Assembly (NCBI GenBank): GCA_027451905.1
Contig: DAIDHV010000001.1
Coordinates: forward strand, 348,667 to 412,666
Direction: 5' to 3'
DNA from: Armatimonadota bacterium
Lineage (GTDB): Bacteria > Armatimonadota > Fimbriimonadia > Fimbriimonadales > Fimbriimonadaceae
DNA length: 64,000 nt
In this document: piece by piece, positions 1 through 10,064 of the stretch
Position numbering within the stretch: position 1 is the stretch's first letter
Layout of the letters: every line of letters starts with the position of its first letter
The notes under the pieces: generated by a model
What the model was told of the DNA's origin: nothing
Databases searched by the model: none
The model's input: the letters and a program-made list of their open reading frames with translations, nothing else
Position numbers and translations under genes: made by a program

Positions 1-2244
1 ATCGGCGTTCAAAGAGTAAAACGAGCCAGCAGTACCGGTTCTGATCTCGGTTCCAAAGTAGAGAGAAGGCTGAGTGCCATCAATTGCGGGGGTGCCCGCG
101 ATGGGACCAATTGTTGGCTGCGTTACGGTTGGATAGGCCCACTTTACGGTTGTTGTCTTTGTGGCAGAGTTACCAGCTGCATCAAGCGCGTAGATACGAC
201 CTTGCATGGAGGGCACATAAATGGTTGGACCACTTGCAGGGTCTGCAAAGAGAAGCGAAGCCTGAAAAGCACCCAAATTGCTGGGAACCGGAACGCTTGG
301 ATAGTCATTGGGATAGCTCCAGATTCGAGTTGTGGTACCAGGCGCTTGCTGAGCAAAGTTGTTATCGCCTCTGCCTTGCATGTCAATGCAATAAACTCGA
401 CCATTGGAACTGGCGATATAGCAATAATAATGACCCGATCCTGGCGGTACTTCTGCTAAAACAGGGCTAGATTTGCCGAACCCAGTGGGCATGGTTGCCA
501 AGATAACTCCGTTGGTGCCATCAGGACCCAATGAATTCGGATCCTGAGCGTTGGGGTTAAGAGGGTTTGGCAGGCTTGGATAAGCCCAATAGATATTGGT
601 GGTTCCGTTTCCGTTCCCGTCCGCGTCTAAGCAGTAAATTCGACCATCTTCTGCTCCCACAACCACAACGTTCTTGGTTTCAAGTTGGACGCCAGAAGGG
701 GTGCCAACATTGATCGGAATGGTTGCGTAGGCAGGGGTTGAGTCGATAGCAACGTTAGTTGTCGCTACAAACCTCACCGCATCTGCATAGGCATACTTTC
801 CTGCATCGCCAGGAAGGGCGCTGTAGTTTGTGATCTTTACAACCAGAGGCTCTGCCGTGCTGTTGGCAAACGGAGCAACCCCAAGGCGATAGTAGCCGTT
901 GAGCTGCTGTAAGTTCACAACATAAAGATGAGCAGTGGCGCCTTCATCAACTTCAACTTGAACTTGCTGAGCATAGTTGTAGTTGGCTTGGGTGCCGGGC
1001 AGCCACATATAAACGCTGTAATTGCCATTATTGAGCGTTGGCTGATAAACAAATTGAGTTGAAGTTGCCAAGGTGTTGGTAATCGGAGCCGTGTAATAAT
1101 CAGGACCTTGGTTGTACGTGGTTCCCACATTTTGGGTCCAACCGAGGCCAGGCACAATCGATGCACTCGGCATATCAACAGTTATGAACTGCTGGGACGC
1201 ATTAGGAACCGTAAATGACCACAATGGGGTGACCGTGCCCGAACCGATTTGGCTGGCAAGGGCCTGCAATGTTCCTTGCTGCTCGGTGACGATAGTGCCG
1301 TTAACGTTGGTGGCAACATTATTGTTAAAAACCGAATAGACTCGGTACCCATTAGGGGTGTTGTTCGGGTCTGCCACAATAATTGGCTGAGTTGGGCTAC
1401 CGGCAAAGTTAGGAACCGTTTGAGCTGCGTCGGCATAGACCCAAAACGTCTTGCTGAGCGTTCCACCCGCGGTCAAAGATACGCCTTCTAAATTACCATT
1501 AGAATCTCGTGGAACCGTATTGTACAGGGTCACCTTGATAGGTGTAACCCCATCATAGCTAAATAGATCATTGCTGGAACCGGTGCCCTGAGGCAGGGTT
1601 ACCCAGCCACTATTGCTAGCAAGTCGATCAACAACGTCCACGTACCGATTCCCCGCCGAATCTGTGACCGAATAAACAAAGTACCGCTGAGCAAAATTGA
1701 CTCCCAAACCTGGATCGGTAGTTGGTCCGGTAGGAAGCCACACTTGAACTTGATAACTTCCTGGCGCCGGCGTATTGGTGTTGCCCGCAAAGGTTTGCTG
1801 AGTGGGCGCTAAATCCCATGTGAAAGTGTTCGCCGTAAAACCAGTCTGAGGCACCGAAGGATCGGTACCAGGTTGAGAAGGAACCACAACCGAATACTCA
1901 TACGGGGTTGTTGGATTATCGCCAGGATAGTATCCAACCGCCGCATCAATCGGATTGTTGGGATAAACCCAACCGGTAGAGGCAAGGACGCCGCTTGCGG
2001 CTCCAACAGCTGGCGTGGTGGTAAGGACGACCTGAGTTTGGCTTGTGGTTTGCCCGCCGGAATAGAACCAAGTCAGTGCCGCGGTACCGGGATTATCTGT
2101 GCCGGGGCTTCCATTATTGCCGGTTCTGGCATTGGACCCTTTGAGACCAGGAAAGACTTGCTGTCCAAATGCTCCCAGCGAGAGCAGTGCCAATCCGGCA
2201 ACCGCACCCCACTTCGTCAAAACCATTAAGCTTCTTCTATCCAT
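1..2244 (-). CDS. Secreted golvesin/PQQ-propeller protein (3' end outside window)
   Basis: The reading frame is open from the ATG at 2244 to the left edge, giving 748 codons without a stop, so the C-terminus is missing. The first residues (MDRRSL, then a hydrophobic stretch ending in GAFGQ) form a signal peptide; an in-frame ATG at 2226 is an alternative start. Residues about 115-260 and 385-490 look like carbohydrate-binding-type beta-sandwiches; the second resembles the golvesin C-terminal-like domain (ends in YAYADAVRF). From about residue 505 there are repeated PQQ/BamB-type blades with the pattern GRIYCLDA followed by W-x-YP, plus an Asp/Asn/Gly-rich DADGNGNG loop that could bind calcium. 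It starts 27 nt after the PilY1-like gene, so it is probably the last or next gene of the pilus operon. A surface adhesin or pilus-tip role is inference; no catalytic motif is visible. Confidence 0.75.
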   Translation of the reverse strand, partial: MDRRSLMVLTKWGAVAGLALLSLGAFGQQVFPGLKGSNARTGNNGSPGTDNPGTAALTWFYSGGQTTSQTQVVLTTTPAVGAASGVLASTGWVYPNNPIDAAVGYYPGDNPTTPYEYSVVVPSQPGTDPSVPQTGFTANTFTWDLAPTQQTFAGNTNTPAPGSYQVQVWLPTGPTTDPGLGVNFAQRYFVYSVTDSAGNRYVDVVDRLASNSGWVTLPQGTGSSNDLFSYDGVTPIKVTLYNTVPRDSNGNLEGVSLTAGGTLSKTFWVYADAAQTVPNFAGSPTQPIIVADPNNTPNGYRVYSVFNNNVATNVNGTIVTEQQGTLQALASQIGSGTVTPLWSFTVPNASQQFITVDMPSASIVPGLGWTQNVGTTYNQGPDYYTAPITNTLATSTQFVYQPTLNNGNYSVYMWLPGTQANYNYAQQVQVEVDEGATAHLYVVNLQQLNGYYRLGVAPFANSTAEPLVVKITNYSALPGDAGKYAYADAVRFVATTNVAIDSTPAYATIPINVGTPSGVQLETKNVVVVGAEDGRIYCLDADGNGNGTTNIYWAYPSLPNPLNPNAQDPNSLGPDGTNGVILATMPTGFGKSSPVLAEVPPGSGHYYCYIASSNGRVYCIDMQGRGDNNFAQQAPGTTTRIWSYPNDYPSVPVPSNLGAFQASLLFADPASGPTIYVPSMQGRIYALDAAGNSATKTTTVKWAYPTVTQPTIGPIAGTPAIDGTQPSLYFGTEIRTGTAGSFYSLNAD

Positions 2245-2271
2245 TCTAAAGTTCAAGTTATTCAATCTCCA

Positions 2272-5200
2272 TTAAAAACGCCGATCGGCATAGATTGGTC
2301 CTTCAATCGGGCGACCATTTTCCACCGGAGGCAGCAGAAAATGGAATGACGATCCAGAAAATCCGAATAGCGGATTCCCAAAATTAAATCCAGTGTTGCC
2401 AGGCGCGGCTGCAAACGATCCATCAACTTCCACTACCGCTCCACCGAAAGGATTTCCACTTAGGTAGTTCCCTACGTAACCATTCACGATGAGCACTGAT
2501 CCTGATTGCGTACGTCTTGCATATACAGGCCTAAAATCAAGTGGATTTGTTCCCAAAACGTTTCCAAATGCATCATGATACATGTCCACATAGACGGATG
2601 CGGGCAGCATCCAATCAACGTCCCAGTTCCCTGTAACCGAATCTTGCGTCAGTTCATAAACCCCGTTTTGGTTCGTAATCATCACGTCATAGGACGTCAA
2701 TTGAGTCACAGGATTGTAAACGGGGGCTATATCCACCGAATTCACATTTCCAAGCGGCACCGAGATCGACGGCTGAGCAGGTTCAAAAGTAATTGGTGAA
2801 CTGCCAGGAACTGGCAAGACATTTGCTGGTATCGCCGGCAAAGTCATCGAGTCAATCACTTGGGTATTTGTGCCGTCAATAATCACGACCATGCCATTTC
2901 CGGCAGATGACTCATGAACCTGCGGCGAAGTGGTTCCCGAAGTAGGATCAGGAACAACCGGAGTCAGCCCCATGCTTGATGCACTTTGAAGTCCATCTGG
3001 AACCGAGGCTGCAATGACATAGGTACCACTTTTCTGTGAATAAATCCGACTAACTGAGTTATAGGCAAAGTTCTTACCGGTAAATTCTGGTGGCGACTGG
3101 CTAAACAAAGTTGGAGGCACGGTAGGAGTTGAAAACTCAATCGCCCTCGTTGTCTGATTCACTGGATAGACGTACACAAGATCCAGCAGCCGTTTGTTGC
3201 CGGTATCGGCAACAAGGAAGTGCTGCAGATATTCCAAAATCGCCTGGCCCGTAAACGGATCCGTCGTCACATAATCCGAGTAGGTCAAAACATCGCTGGG
3301 ATGATTTAACTTCTGGGTTTCACCAGCTTGGTATCCAGGAGCCTGAAAACCGTTGGCAGTGATGAAAGAATTAAAGGTTTGAGTATGGCCCGTCACGTCC
3401 ACAATCCCAACCGAGTTGTTATTAGGATCAGCGTACAGCCAACTTGTCGGCGTGATTTGGTGGGCAACTTTCACCTGAGAAAGTAATCCTGCAACCCTGC
3501 CGTTATTGGTCAGATTATCAACCTGATCCGAAGACCAGATGAGATTTCCTGAAGTATCCAAGGTTGCGATGCGGTTTGAATCCACAACCGTGATGTTGGC
3601 CTGCCGGAATCCATAGATACCGGTGGCAGCGTAGGCATAAACCCCACCATCACCGGATGCTAAACCAAAAACCTGCCGAGGATTCGCAATATCGTTGCCC
3701 GCCAATGAGGTCTGAAGTAGCCTGGTGAGGTAATCACTAAACGAGGTAACCCCCGTCATTTGCGGCCATCTCATATCAGGATTCGGGGTAATTGTTGCTC
3801 CGCTGACCTGAAGCGCATCCAATTGATGCAAGTAAGGTCGCAAATTGCTGTCGAAGGCTATGTAAGGATCGGTTGCCGAGATATTGGCATTCATCGCCAT
3901 CAAAAGCCCCGATGGTTTGGCGGTTAGAATATTTCCGCCGGTGAAGACGGTTGGAATGATGGAATTGCCGTCAAAGAAAACGGTATTGCCTGTCACAAGC
4001 GGCTCGCCCGATAAGGCGGTTGGGTTTGTATCGTTGGGATTGGCACCCGGATCCACACCGTGCACCACCGTATACCATTGAAGCGTATTCCAGTTTCCAT
4101 TTAAGCTTGGATCGATAACCTCATCCGGCAATCCAGGCTGCCTAACAATGATCGGCATGCTCTCATTAAGCACTTGGCTGAGCTGAGACGAACTAGAAGA
4201 CAGGTTGGAAAATGTGATCTTGGTTCCATTTGCACCTTGAACCGCTTGGAATTGGGTCGGCAATGCATTGGTATACACGTTAGGATTCGTCTTATCTGGC
4301 AAGCTTCGGCTAATGTCCGGTTGGATGATTGTGTAATTGCTGCCAAGATTCGGGATTGTAAAGCTTGCAGGTTGAGGGTTTGCATTAAAATCCAACAAGA
4401 GTTCACAAGGCACAAAGCCGTTCTTATAGCCCCGAGCCTTGACAAAGACATTGTTGCCGCTAACAGCTGGCCCGCTCTCGAAAGCGAGTTGGGTGAATGG
4501 ACCTTTGATAAATTTGCTGAAGACCTGAACCGGATCAAAATCCTCAAATGTGGTCGGCTCGTTAACACTGGCCGTACCACCCTGAAGGTTTCCAATTGTA
4601 TAGTTCGGGTAAAGGTCCCACCGCGTAAGAACCGTAAACAGGCCCCTCCCCACTTCTTGCATCGCAAAGAACGAGCCATAATCCGCTTGGTTTCCTTCGG
4701 TTAGGTATATGTCTCCATTGGAGCCAAGCGCTATCGGACCGATAATGTTTTGGCTGTGATTGCCGTCATCGGGCAACGAGACAACGCCTCTTACCACCTT
4801 GGTGACGTCTGGATTTTGATAGTCCAAATCTAAATTGTAATCCACTGCGACTGCGGTGACATTGTCGGACGCGAAAGTAGCGGCATTGACCCCCGCCTGA
4901 ACCGGAAGGACAAGGGTTCCCCCCGTGTTCGTGACCGCACCGGTGAGAAGCGAGTTCATGGAAGCCGCCGAAAGGACGTCGCCATTTGAGGTCACCAAAG
5001 ACACATGGATCCCATTGGGATCATCAACCCCTGGAGTGTAAATGGGGGCATTGGCATCACCAGCACGGGTCGGGATTACAAGATCACCGTTCGTATCAAA
5101 CTGAAGAGGATGCTTTTCTCCAACCGCGCCGAGCCAAATGGATTCAATTCCACAGGCGGGTCCCGAAGAACCACCGCTCTGAAGAGGAACATAAGCCACT

Positions 5201-6915
5201 TTATCTTGCCCTCCCGAATTATCAGCAATAGGAATGTAGCCAATGGTGACGGGAGCCGTAACCGGCTGATTGATGACTGCTTGTCCCGCTGAACCTAAGC
5301 ACCAGTTATTAACGTTTGTTTGAGTCCTGGGGTCAACAACCCAAATACGACCGGTTGGGTTTCCATTATTGTCAAAGTTGTCGGTTACATAAATCAGACC
5401 GTTGACGGCAGTAGGCGCCAGCGGTGCCTGCCCAACTAAAACTGCTGGGTCACCAGTTGGACTAGCATAGGATTTTATAGGACTTACGGTTGTGTTTGGA
5501 TTTGTTGGAAAAATGCCGCCTACAGTCGGGAAAACAGGAAACTCCTGCAAATTCCCTTGGCCGTCTACAACAAAAACAAAATCTCTATTCCCTGATAAAC
5601 CTGGTTCGCTAATTGCAACCGGAGCCGATAAGGGTCCGCTCAAAGCAACGCTTTTCCAGATCAGGTCATAGCCTTTGCCGAGTGACCAATCTGGGTATCC
5701 ATCATCAGCCTGCCCGTTGAAGTCAAGGTCTGAACCTGGCCTTGCCGAATAAGCGTATAAGACGTTCCCTTGCGAAACAAACAGCATGCCCTTGTACTCC
5801 ACAGGCACTTGGCCCGGCAAGAAGCCGCCCTCGGTTTCATCCTTAAAAACAGAAAGCAATGGCGCCCCCGTATCGGTTACCGTCGAATTGGTTTTATGGC
5901 TGTTGCCACCCGATTGAGCCGACCGATCATTCAGGTAGATCGCATTAAAAATAAGCTGAGCGTTGGGGGCACTGCCTAAAAACGTTCCATTGGAAGTAAA
6001 GCCTCCGTTGGAGTAAAATCCGCCTCCTAGTGCCTCTGCTGCCCGAGTCGTTGTAATCAGAACCAACCCGGCTCCTTGATGAGCATAAGCAACCAAGACG
6101 TTCCCACTTTGGTCGGTGACCACTTGATGCAAGTTAGCAAAGTCAGTATCAACCGTGTTCAGGATCGGGATTAAGTTCCCGTAACCAGCTGAACTCAAGT
6201 TAACCGGCGCTATCGAATTGTAGGTATTGGTTGTATCAAACGTGTAGTACTGGTTTTGAATTGTGCTTGGATACGATAACAACGGGCTAAATTGGTTAAA
6301 CATATCCGGCAAACTGGTAGCGGGATGAGTTGCAATGGTAAAGGCAGCTCCCGGTATTCCGTTTGCAACGTCGGCAGTAGTCGTGGGTGCCGTATCAACC
6401 CAAAGCGTTCCTCCATGATCTACAAAAGACCTTAATAATCCGCGCTCTTTTGAGTTCAGAGAAATGAACTCATAAGCTGGCAAAAGAAGAACATTATAGG
6501 CATTCAGCTGACCCTGAGTCATCTGGTCAAGGGGAACTTCCCAATAGGCAGCCGACTGCTTTGTAATCACCGAGCCCACTGCTGGTGGCCCTGCCACCCC
6601 ATAAGCGGTTGCTAGACTATTCCACCGATTAAAAATACTGGTGGTGACAATGCCAGGCGCGAATGGATTATTAAAAGACCAGCCCGAGGGCTTGGCGAGC
6701 AAGGTGCGATCCAAAGTCAAAAATGTAAAAGGTGCCGCATCGTCCACTAAACCAGGCGAGATCTGATTAGAATCGATAACCAGAACCCCAGCGTTAATTG
6801 TTACGGTGCTGTTTGCCCGTGTCACCGGTCCTGCCAAAGCGCATTGACCAACTAAGGCAACCCCTGCCACTAGGCCGAATTGCTTAAGTATTGAATTGAA
6901 AAACTGAGATGCCAT
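2272..6915 (-). CDS. Giant secreted PilY1-like protein
   Basis: This 1547-aa protein begins with a signal peptide (MASQFFNSILKQFG, hydrophobic core, CALA). I chose the ATG at 6915 because it overlaps the stop of the upstream gene as TAATG and directly precedes the signal peptide; the frame extends further upstream. Residues about 135-175 (YNVLLLPAYEF through HGGTLWVD) resemble the core of a class-I glutamine-amidotransferase-like fold without an evident catalytic Cys. The rest is rich in short beta-blade segments (NVLYAYSA, GLIYVTDN, GGVYAYAA) typical of PQQ or quinoprotein propellers. Residues 396-404 read DLDFNGQAD, matching the D-x-D-x-N-x-x-x-D calcium loop described in PilY1 proteins. 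It follows PilV-, PilW- and PilX-like genes, the position of pilY1 in proteobacterial minor-pilin operons. The role as tip adhesin or secretion-dependent exoprotein is inferred from motif and order; overall similarity to PilY1 was not measured. Confidence 0.7.
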   Translation of the reverse strand: MASQFFNSILKQFGLVAGVALVGQCALAGPVTRANSTVTINAGVLVIDSNQISPGLVDDAAPFTFLTLDRTLLAKPSGWSFNNPFAPGIVTTSIFNRWNSLATAYGVAGPPAVGSVITKQSAAYWEVPLDQMTQGQLNAYNVLLLPAYEFISLNSKERGLLRSFVDHGGTLWVDTAPTTTADVANGIPGAAFTIATHPATSLPDMFNQFSPLLSYPSTIQNQYYTFDTTNTYNSIAPVNLSSAGYGNLIPILNTVDTDFANLHQVVTDQSGNVLVAYAHQGAGLVLITTTRAAEALGGGFYSNGGFTSNGTFLGSAPNAQLIFNAIYLNDRSAQSGGNSHKTNSTVTDTGAPLLSVFKDETEGGFLPGQVPVEYKGMLFVSQGNVLYAYSARPGSDLDFNGQADDGYPDWSLGKGYDLIWKSVALSGPLSAPVAISEPGLSGNRDFVFVVDGQGNLQEFPVFPTVGGIFPTNPNTTVSPIKSYASPTGDPAVLVGQAPLAPTAVNGLIYVTDNFDNNGNPTGRIWVVDPRTQTNVNNWCLGSAGQAVINQPVTAPVTIGYIPIADNSGGQDKVAYVPLQSGGSSGPACGIESIWLGAVGEKHPLQFDTNGDLVIPTRAGDANAPIYTPGVDDPNGIHVSLVTSNGDVLSAASMNSLLTGAVTNTGGTLVLPVQAGVNAATFASDNVTAVAVDYNLDLDYQNPDVTKVVRGVVSLPDDGNHSQNIIGPIALGSNGDIYLTEGNQADYGSFFAMQEVGRGLFTVLTRWDLYPNYTIGNLQGGTASVNEPTTFEDFDPVQVFSKFIKGPFTQLAFESGPAVSGNNVFVKARGYKNGFVPCELLLDFNANPQPASFTIPNLGSNYTIIQPDISRSLPDKTNPNVYTNALPTQFQAVQGANGTKITFSNLSSSSSQLSQVLNESMPIIVRQPGLPDEVIDPSLNGNWNTLQWYTVVHGVDPGANPNDTNPTALSGEPLVTGNTVFFDGNSIIPTVFTGGNILTAKPSGLLMAMNANISATDPYIAFDSNLRPYLHQLDALQVSGATITPNPDMRWPQMTGVTSFSDYLTRLLQTSLAGNDIANPRQVFGLASGDGGVYAYAATGIYGFRQANITVVDSNRIATLDTSGNLIWSSDQVDNLTNNGRVAGLLSQVKVAHQITPTSWLYADPNNNSVGIVDVTGHTQTFNSFITANGFQAPGYQAGETQKLNHPSDVLTYSDYVTTDPFTGQAILEYLQHFLVADTGNKRLLDLVYVYPVNQTTRAIEFSTPTVPPTLFSQSPPEFTGKNFAYNSVSRIYSQKSGTYVIAASVPDGLQSASSMGLTPVVPDPTSGTTSPQVHESSAGNGMVVIIDGTNTQVIDSMTLPAIPANVLPVPGSSPITFEPAQPSISVPLGNVNSVDIAPVYNPVTQLTSYDVMITNQNGVYELTQDSVTGNWDVDWMLPASVYVDMYHDAFGNVLGTNPLDFRPVYARRTQSGSVLIVNGYVGNYLSGNPFGGAVVEVDGSFAAAPGNTGFNFGNPLFGFSGSSFHFLLPPVENGRPIEGPIYADRRF

Positions 6916-9900
6916 TAGAACTGTTCGTCTCCAAAATATGCTAGTGTCGGACTCACTGGCAGACACGGCATCGGCGCAAGCGGCCGACCGTAACTGTCTG
7001 TCCTGAGGTAAGGGTCATTAGTGGCGGCTCCGTTGTTAGGGGCAAAGCCCTCAACTCGGCCGGTTGCCAGTGTTGGGTCGTAAGTTAAAATCAGGTTCGG
7101 TGCGTAAAGACCGTTTACAGAGTTCGTCTGATGAATCAGCGGTATCTGCCTGCCGCTTGCCCCCTGAAGAACAGGAATCCAGCCCCACTTCTTAAGATAG
7201 TCAGCCTGCTGGCTCGCCGTCGGCGGCATGTTCTCGCTAATCGAACCATCAATGTTGATCTTACAGTCAATCGGTTCGCCATAGAATGGGGTTTGGGGTG
7301 ATGATCCGAAGTTAGCCAGACGATCGGCATTGGCCTGGGCAATACTCGTGTTCTGAGCGTCAATCAGATACGCCTGGCGCGTGTCGTTGGGGTCAGGGTT
7401 AAACCATGGACCTGGAATAACGAAGAAGCTACCATCCTGAGCGTAGATCGACGCTTCAATCCGAACGTCAGCGGGGACCGTTGCGATTCGAGAAAGGTAG
7501 TACGCACTGGTTGGACTGGTGCCAAGGGCATTAATGTCCAGCTGAAAATCATTCAATCCATTTTCAGCCAAAGAATAGGTTCCAAGAGGATTCGTATTTG
7601 GGCTGGTCAAGATTTGGTTTGTGGAATTGAATGTAAAGGTGTTGTCCACTAACGGCAAGGTTGTGGTTTCAAAGTGTGCAAACCGCTGCCAAGGCTGTGC
7701 ACCAAGACCATAAACCGAGGCATAACCCGGTGTTGTATAACCCGGTTCAACATAGTTTGCACCTAACACACCAGTTGCGGCATTGCTTGAATTGAGGGAA
7801 AACAGATACTTTGGTGTAGGGAAACCGCTGTTAACGTTGATCCCCAAGTAGGCGGCCGATCCGCTGGTTGGGTCCATTGCGTCCCTCAGAAGAAGGTAAG
7901 AAACCAAGGCACCATTAGCATCGTAATACGCTCCGTCAAAAGGCTGCCAAGTGGACGGGTTGTAAGGATTGATGCCGGGCTGATTGGCATTGGGCTGGTT
8001 ATCCAACAAGAATTCGTGCTCCATGTGAACCGAATCCCCAGTGGTCCTGAGAACCAATGGTGCTACCGAATCGTTTGAAGAGCCGGAGGTATCGGATACA
8101 TAGCCATTCACGGAGGGCCCAAAGAACTGAGTCGTATTCAATGCCACGTACTGCCTGGCCATCAGCATGCAGCTAGACCTTGACGGGCGAGTGAGTAAGT
8201 GGCCGCGAGGAACGTCGGTGGCAACATCACTGCCGACTTCTCCCTTAACAATGCTTCCATCAATGTAAATCGACGCATCGGAAACCACCGTGAGTTGAAC
8301 ATCAGTCGGGATCACGCCACGCACCCGAACGTTTCCAGCGAAGTAAAGCACTCCGTTGAAAACAGGACCAAGATTAAAGTTGACGGTTGTGGCATTGATA
8401 TCGCCAATTCCGGGGGTCAGTGCGTTAACAACGTGAACCTGTCCATCGGATCCCATGCCAACGCGGTACCTCAAGGCTGCCTGAGGATTTGTGGTTGGAG
8501 TGCCATCTGGATTCATCCAGAAAGCAGACTGGGGGTCACTACCATCTCTGACGATTGTAAAACCATCCGACTGCAAGAACAAGTAGGCTCCAATCGGGCT
8601 GTAGAAAGAACCTCTCCAGCCGGTCAGGTTGTTTTGACCATTATCAGGATTTAGCCAATCGTAAACCAAAGAAGAACTTCCGCCTTCGATCTGGGCGGCG
8701 GCAGAATCGCTGGGAAGCTGGTTATCGGCAAGGTTGTTTACGTAGACTCCGGCTCCATAACCGTAAGCTCCGCTGTTGCTGGCTCCCATCTGGGTGCCGC
8801 TGTCCCTTGTCAATGTGAGATACCGACTATCACCGGTCTGAGGATTCTGACTGTCCATCAAAGGGGGCGCCTTATAGGAAATTCCACCCAAGTACCCGTT
8901 CTGGTCGGCAACCGAAGTCCCATCTCGCAGCAATCCAAAATCGGTGTCAAGCTGATTCACACCCAAATTGGCACTTGTGTAAAGTTTGCTGGTTTGCACC
9001 CACGCCCCCCCATTGTACGTGGAGCTGTTCAAAGTTAAAGAAATATTGTTCGAAGCGCCCGAAATGCTCCCATCCACATCAATTTGGTCACCCAACGTGT
9101 TGTTGAGGTTAGCAACCACGTTGCCATGGATCAATAAGTCTGCGTTGCTGTAGATAGAACCCCCGAGGGCCTGAGCCGTCGCTGCCGGAGTTGGAGGAGT
9201 TCCATAATTGAAGACAGGCTGAAGGCTTCCCAGCACCTGAGGAACCGAAACTTCGTTGCCGAGATAGTTAGCACCAGATTGCAAAGGCATCCCAATATCA
9301 GCGGGTCTGGTGTCTCGATCTTTGTTGGTGACGTACAACCCGCTCTCCAGCATGCCGATCGAAGCAAATGCAATCAGCTTTCTCGATGTCGTGAAGTTCG
9401 CCTCATTCTGCCTCATTGCATCCAGTGCGCTTTGCACCTGAGTGGAACTGGTGAAACCGGTGACCTGGGCCAATGGACCCGCTCCTGCCGAAGTGGGATC
9501 GTTGGGGTTAATCAATCCAGGCCGACCAACTGCCTCGATAATAATATAGTTTCGGGCCGCCGCCGGATTCCTTAATCCACCAATCGGGGACGAGCTGAAA
9601 ATATTTGCGTCGGAAGGCGCATATCTGACTCTAACCAATGCCCTTCCATTCTGAAAGTTGATTCTTGTGTAAAAGCCCAGTCCATCGGGTCCACCTTGGT
9701 CAATTTGGGTTGGATCGCTAACTCGGTAAGGCAATCCGCTTCCCGGCCTCAAATAAAGAGCGTCGGGATCTCTTGTATCAAGGGGGTTACTGGCATCAGG
9801 AGCAAGCGAAGTTAACGGCCCCCTCCAATCTGCACCCTGAGGGCTATTAAGAAGTTGGCCCTGTACGTATCGAATCCCTGCCTCTGCAAGCTGGCTGGCA

Positions 9901-10064
9901 ACCGACCGTCGCTGGAAGCGCCCCGTATTGATCAAGTTCTGATCAATGAAGCCAAGGAACACAAACCCAAGGATAAGGAGGATGCCAAGGATAATGAGGG
10001 CAATGATCAAAGTTTGCCCCGACGTTCGTCGGGACCGATAAGAATGGAAGTGGCCGTCTTTCAT
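6915..10064 (-). CDS. Giant PilX/GspK-like minor pilin
   Basis: The 1049-aa product starts with a short basic leader ending in SG, then QTLIIALIILGILLILGFVF, a pilin-type N-terminal helix, followed by RRSVASQLAEAGIRY, the AxQxAEAG pattern of PilX-type pilins. The glutamate normally at mature position 5 is isoleucine, as in GspK-type pilins that cap pseudopilus tips. Residues about 565-605 (GVLYFAGNVRVRG, then VVSDASIYIDGSIVKG) look like turns of a right-handed beta-helix seen in PilX relatives with large bodies. Known PilX proteins are about 170-200 aa, so this one is five times larger. Start and stop overlap both neighbours (ATGA with the upstream gene, TAATG with the downstream one), indicating translational coupling. 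No enzymatic motif was recognised in the body. Confidence 0.75.
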   Translation of the reverse strand: MKDGHFHSYRSRRTSGQTLIIALIILGILLILGFVFLGFIDQNLINTGRFQRRSVASQLAEAGIRYVQGQLLNSPQGADWRGPLTSLAPDASNPLDTRDPDALYLRPGSGLPYRVSDPTQIDQGGPDGLGFYTRINFQNGRALVRVRYAPSDANIFSSSPIGGLRNPAAARNYIIIEAVGRPGLINPNDPTSAGAGPLAQVTGFTSSTQVQSALDAMRQNEANFTTSRKLIAFASIGMLESGLYVTNKDRDTRPADIGMPLQSGANYLGNEVSVPQVLGSLQPVFNYGTPPTPAATAQALGGSIYSNADLLIHGNVVANLNNTLGDQIDVDGSISGASNNISLTLNSSTYNGGAWVQTSKLYTSANLGVNQLDTDFGLLRDGTSVADQNGYLGGISYKAPPLMDSQNPQTGDSRYLTLTRDSGTQMGASNSGAYGYGAGVYVNNLADNQLPSDSAAAQIEGGSSSLVYDWLNPDNGQNNLTGWRGSFYSPIGAYLFLQSDGFTIVRDGSDPQSAFWMNPDGTPTTNPQAALRYRVGMGSDGQVHVVNALTPGIGDINATTVNFNLGPVFNGVLYFAGNVRVRGVIPTDVQLTVVSDASIYIDGSIVKGEVGSDVATDVPRGHLLTRPSRSSCMLMARQYVALNTTQFFGPSVNGYVSDTSGSSNDSVAPLVLRTTGDSVHMEHEFLLDNQPNANQPGINPYNPSTWQPFDGAYYDANGALVSYLLLRDAMDPTSGSAAYLGINVNSGFPTPKYLFSLNSSNAATGVLGANYVEPGYTTPGYASVYGLGAQPWQRFAHFETTTLPLVDNTFTFNSTNQILTSPNTNPLGTYSLAENGLNDFQLDINALGTSPTSAYYLSRIATVPADVRIEASIYAQDGSFFVIPGPWFNPDPNDTRQAYLIDAQNTSIAQANADRLANFGSSPQTPFYGEPIDCKINIDGSISENMPPTASQQADYLKKWGWIPVLQGASGRQIPLIHQTNSVNGLYAPNLILTYDPTLATGRVEGFAPNNGAATNDPYLRTDSYGRPLAPMPCLPVSPTLAYFGDEQF

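Noticed and set aside
4101-4704. Overlapping frames of 176 and 192 codons on both strands inside the 1547-aa gene
   Set aside because: Both lie fully inside a gene with signal peptide and coherent secreted-protein composition; their translations have no family pattern and atypical Arg/Cys/Ser content.
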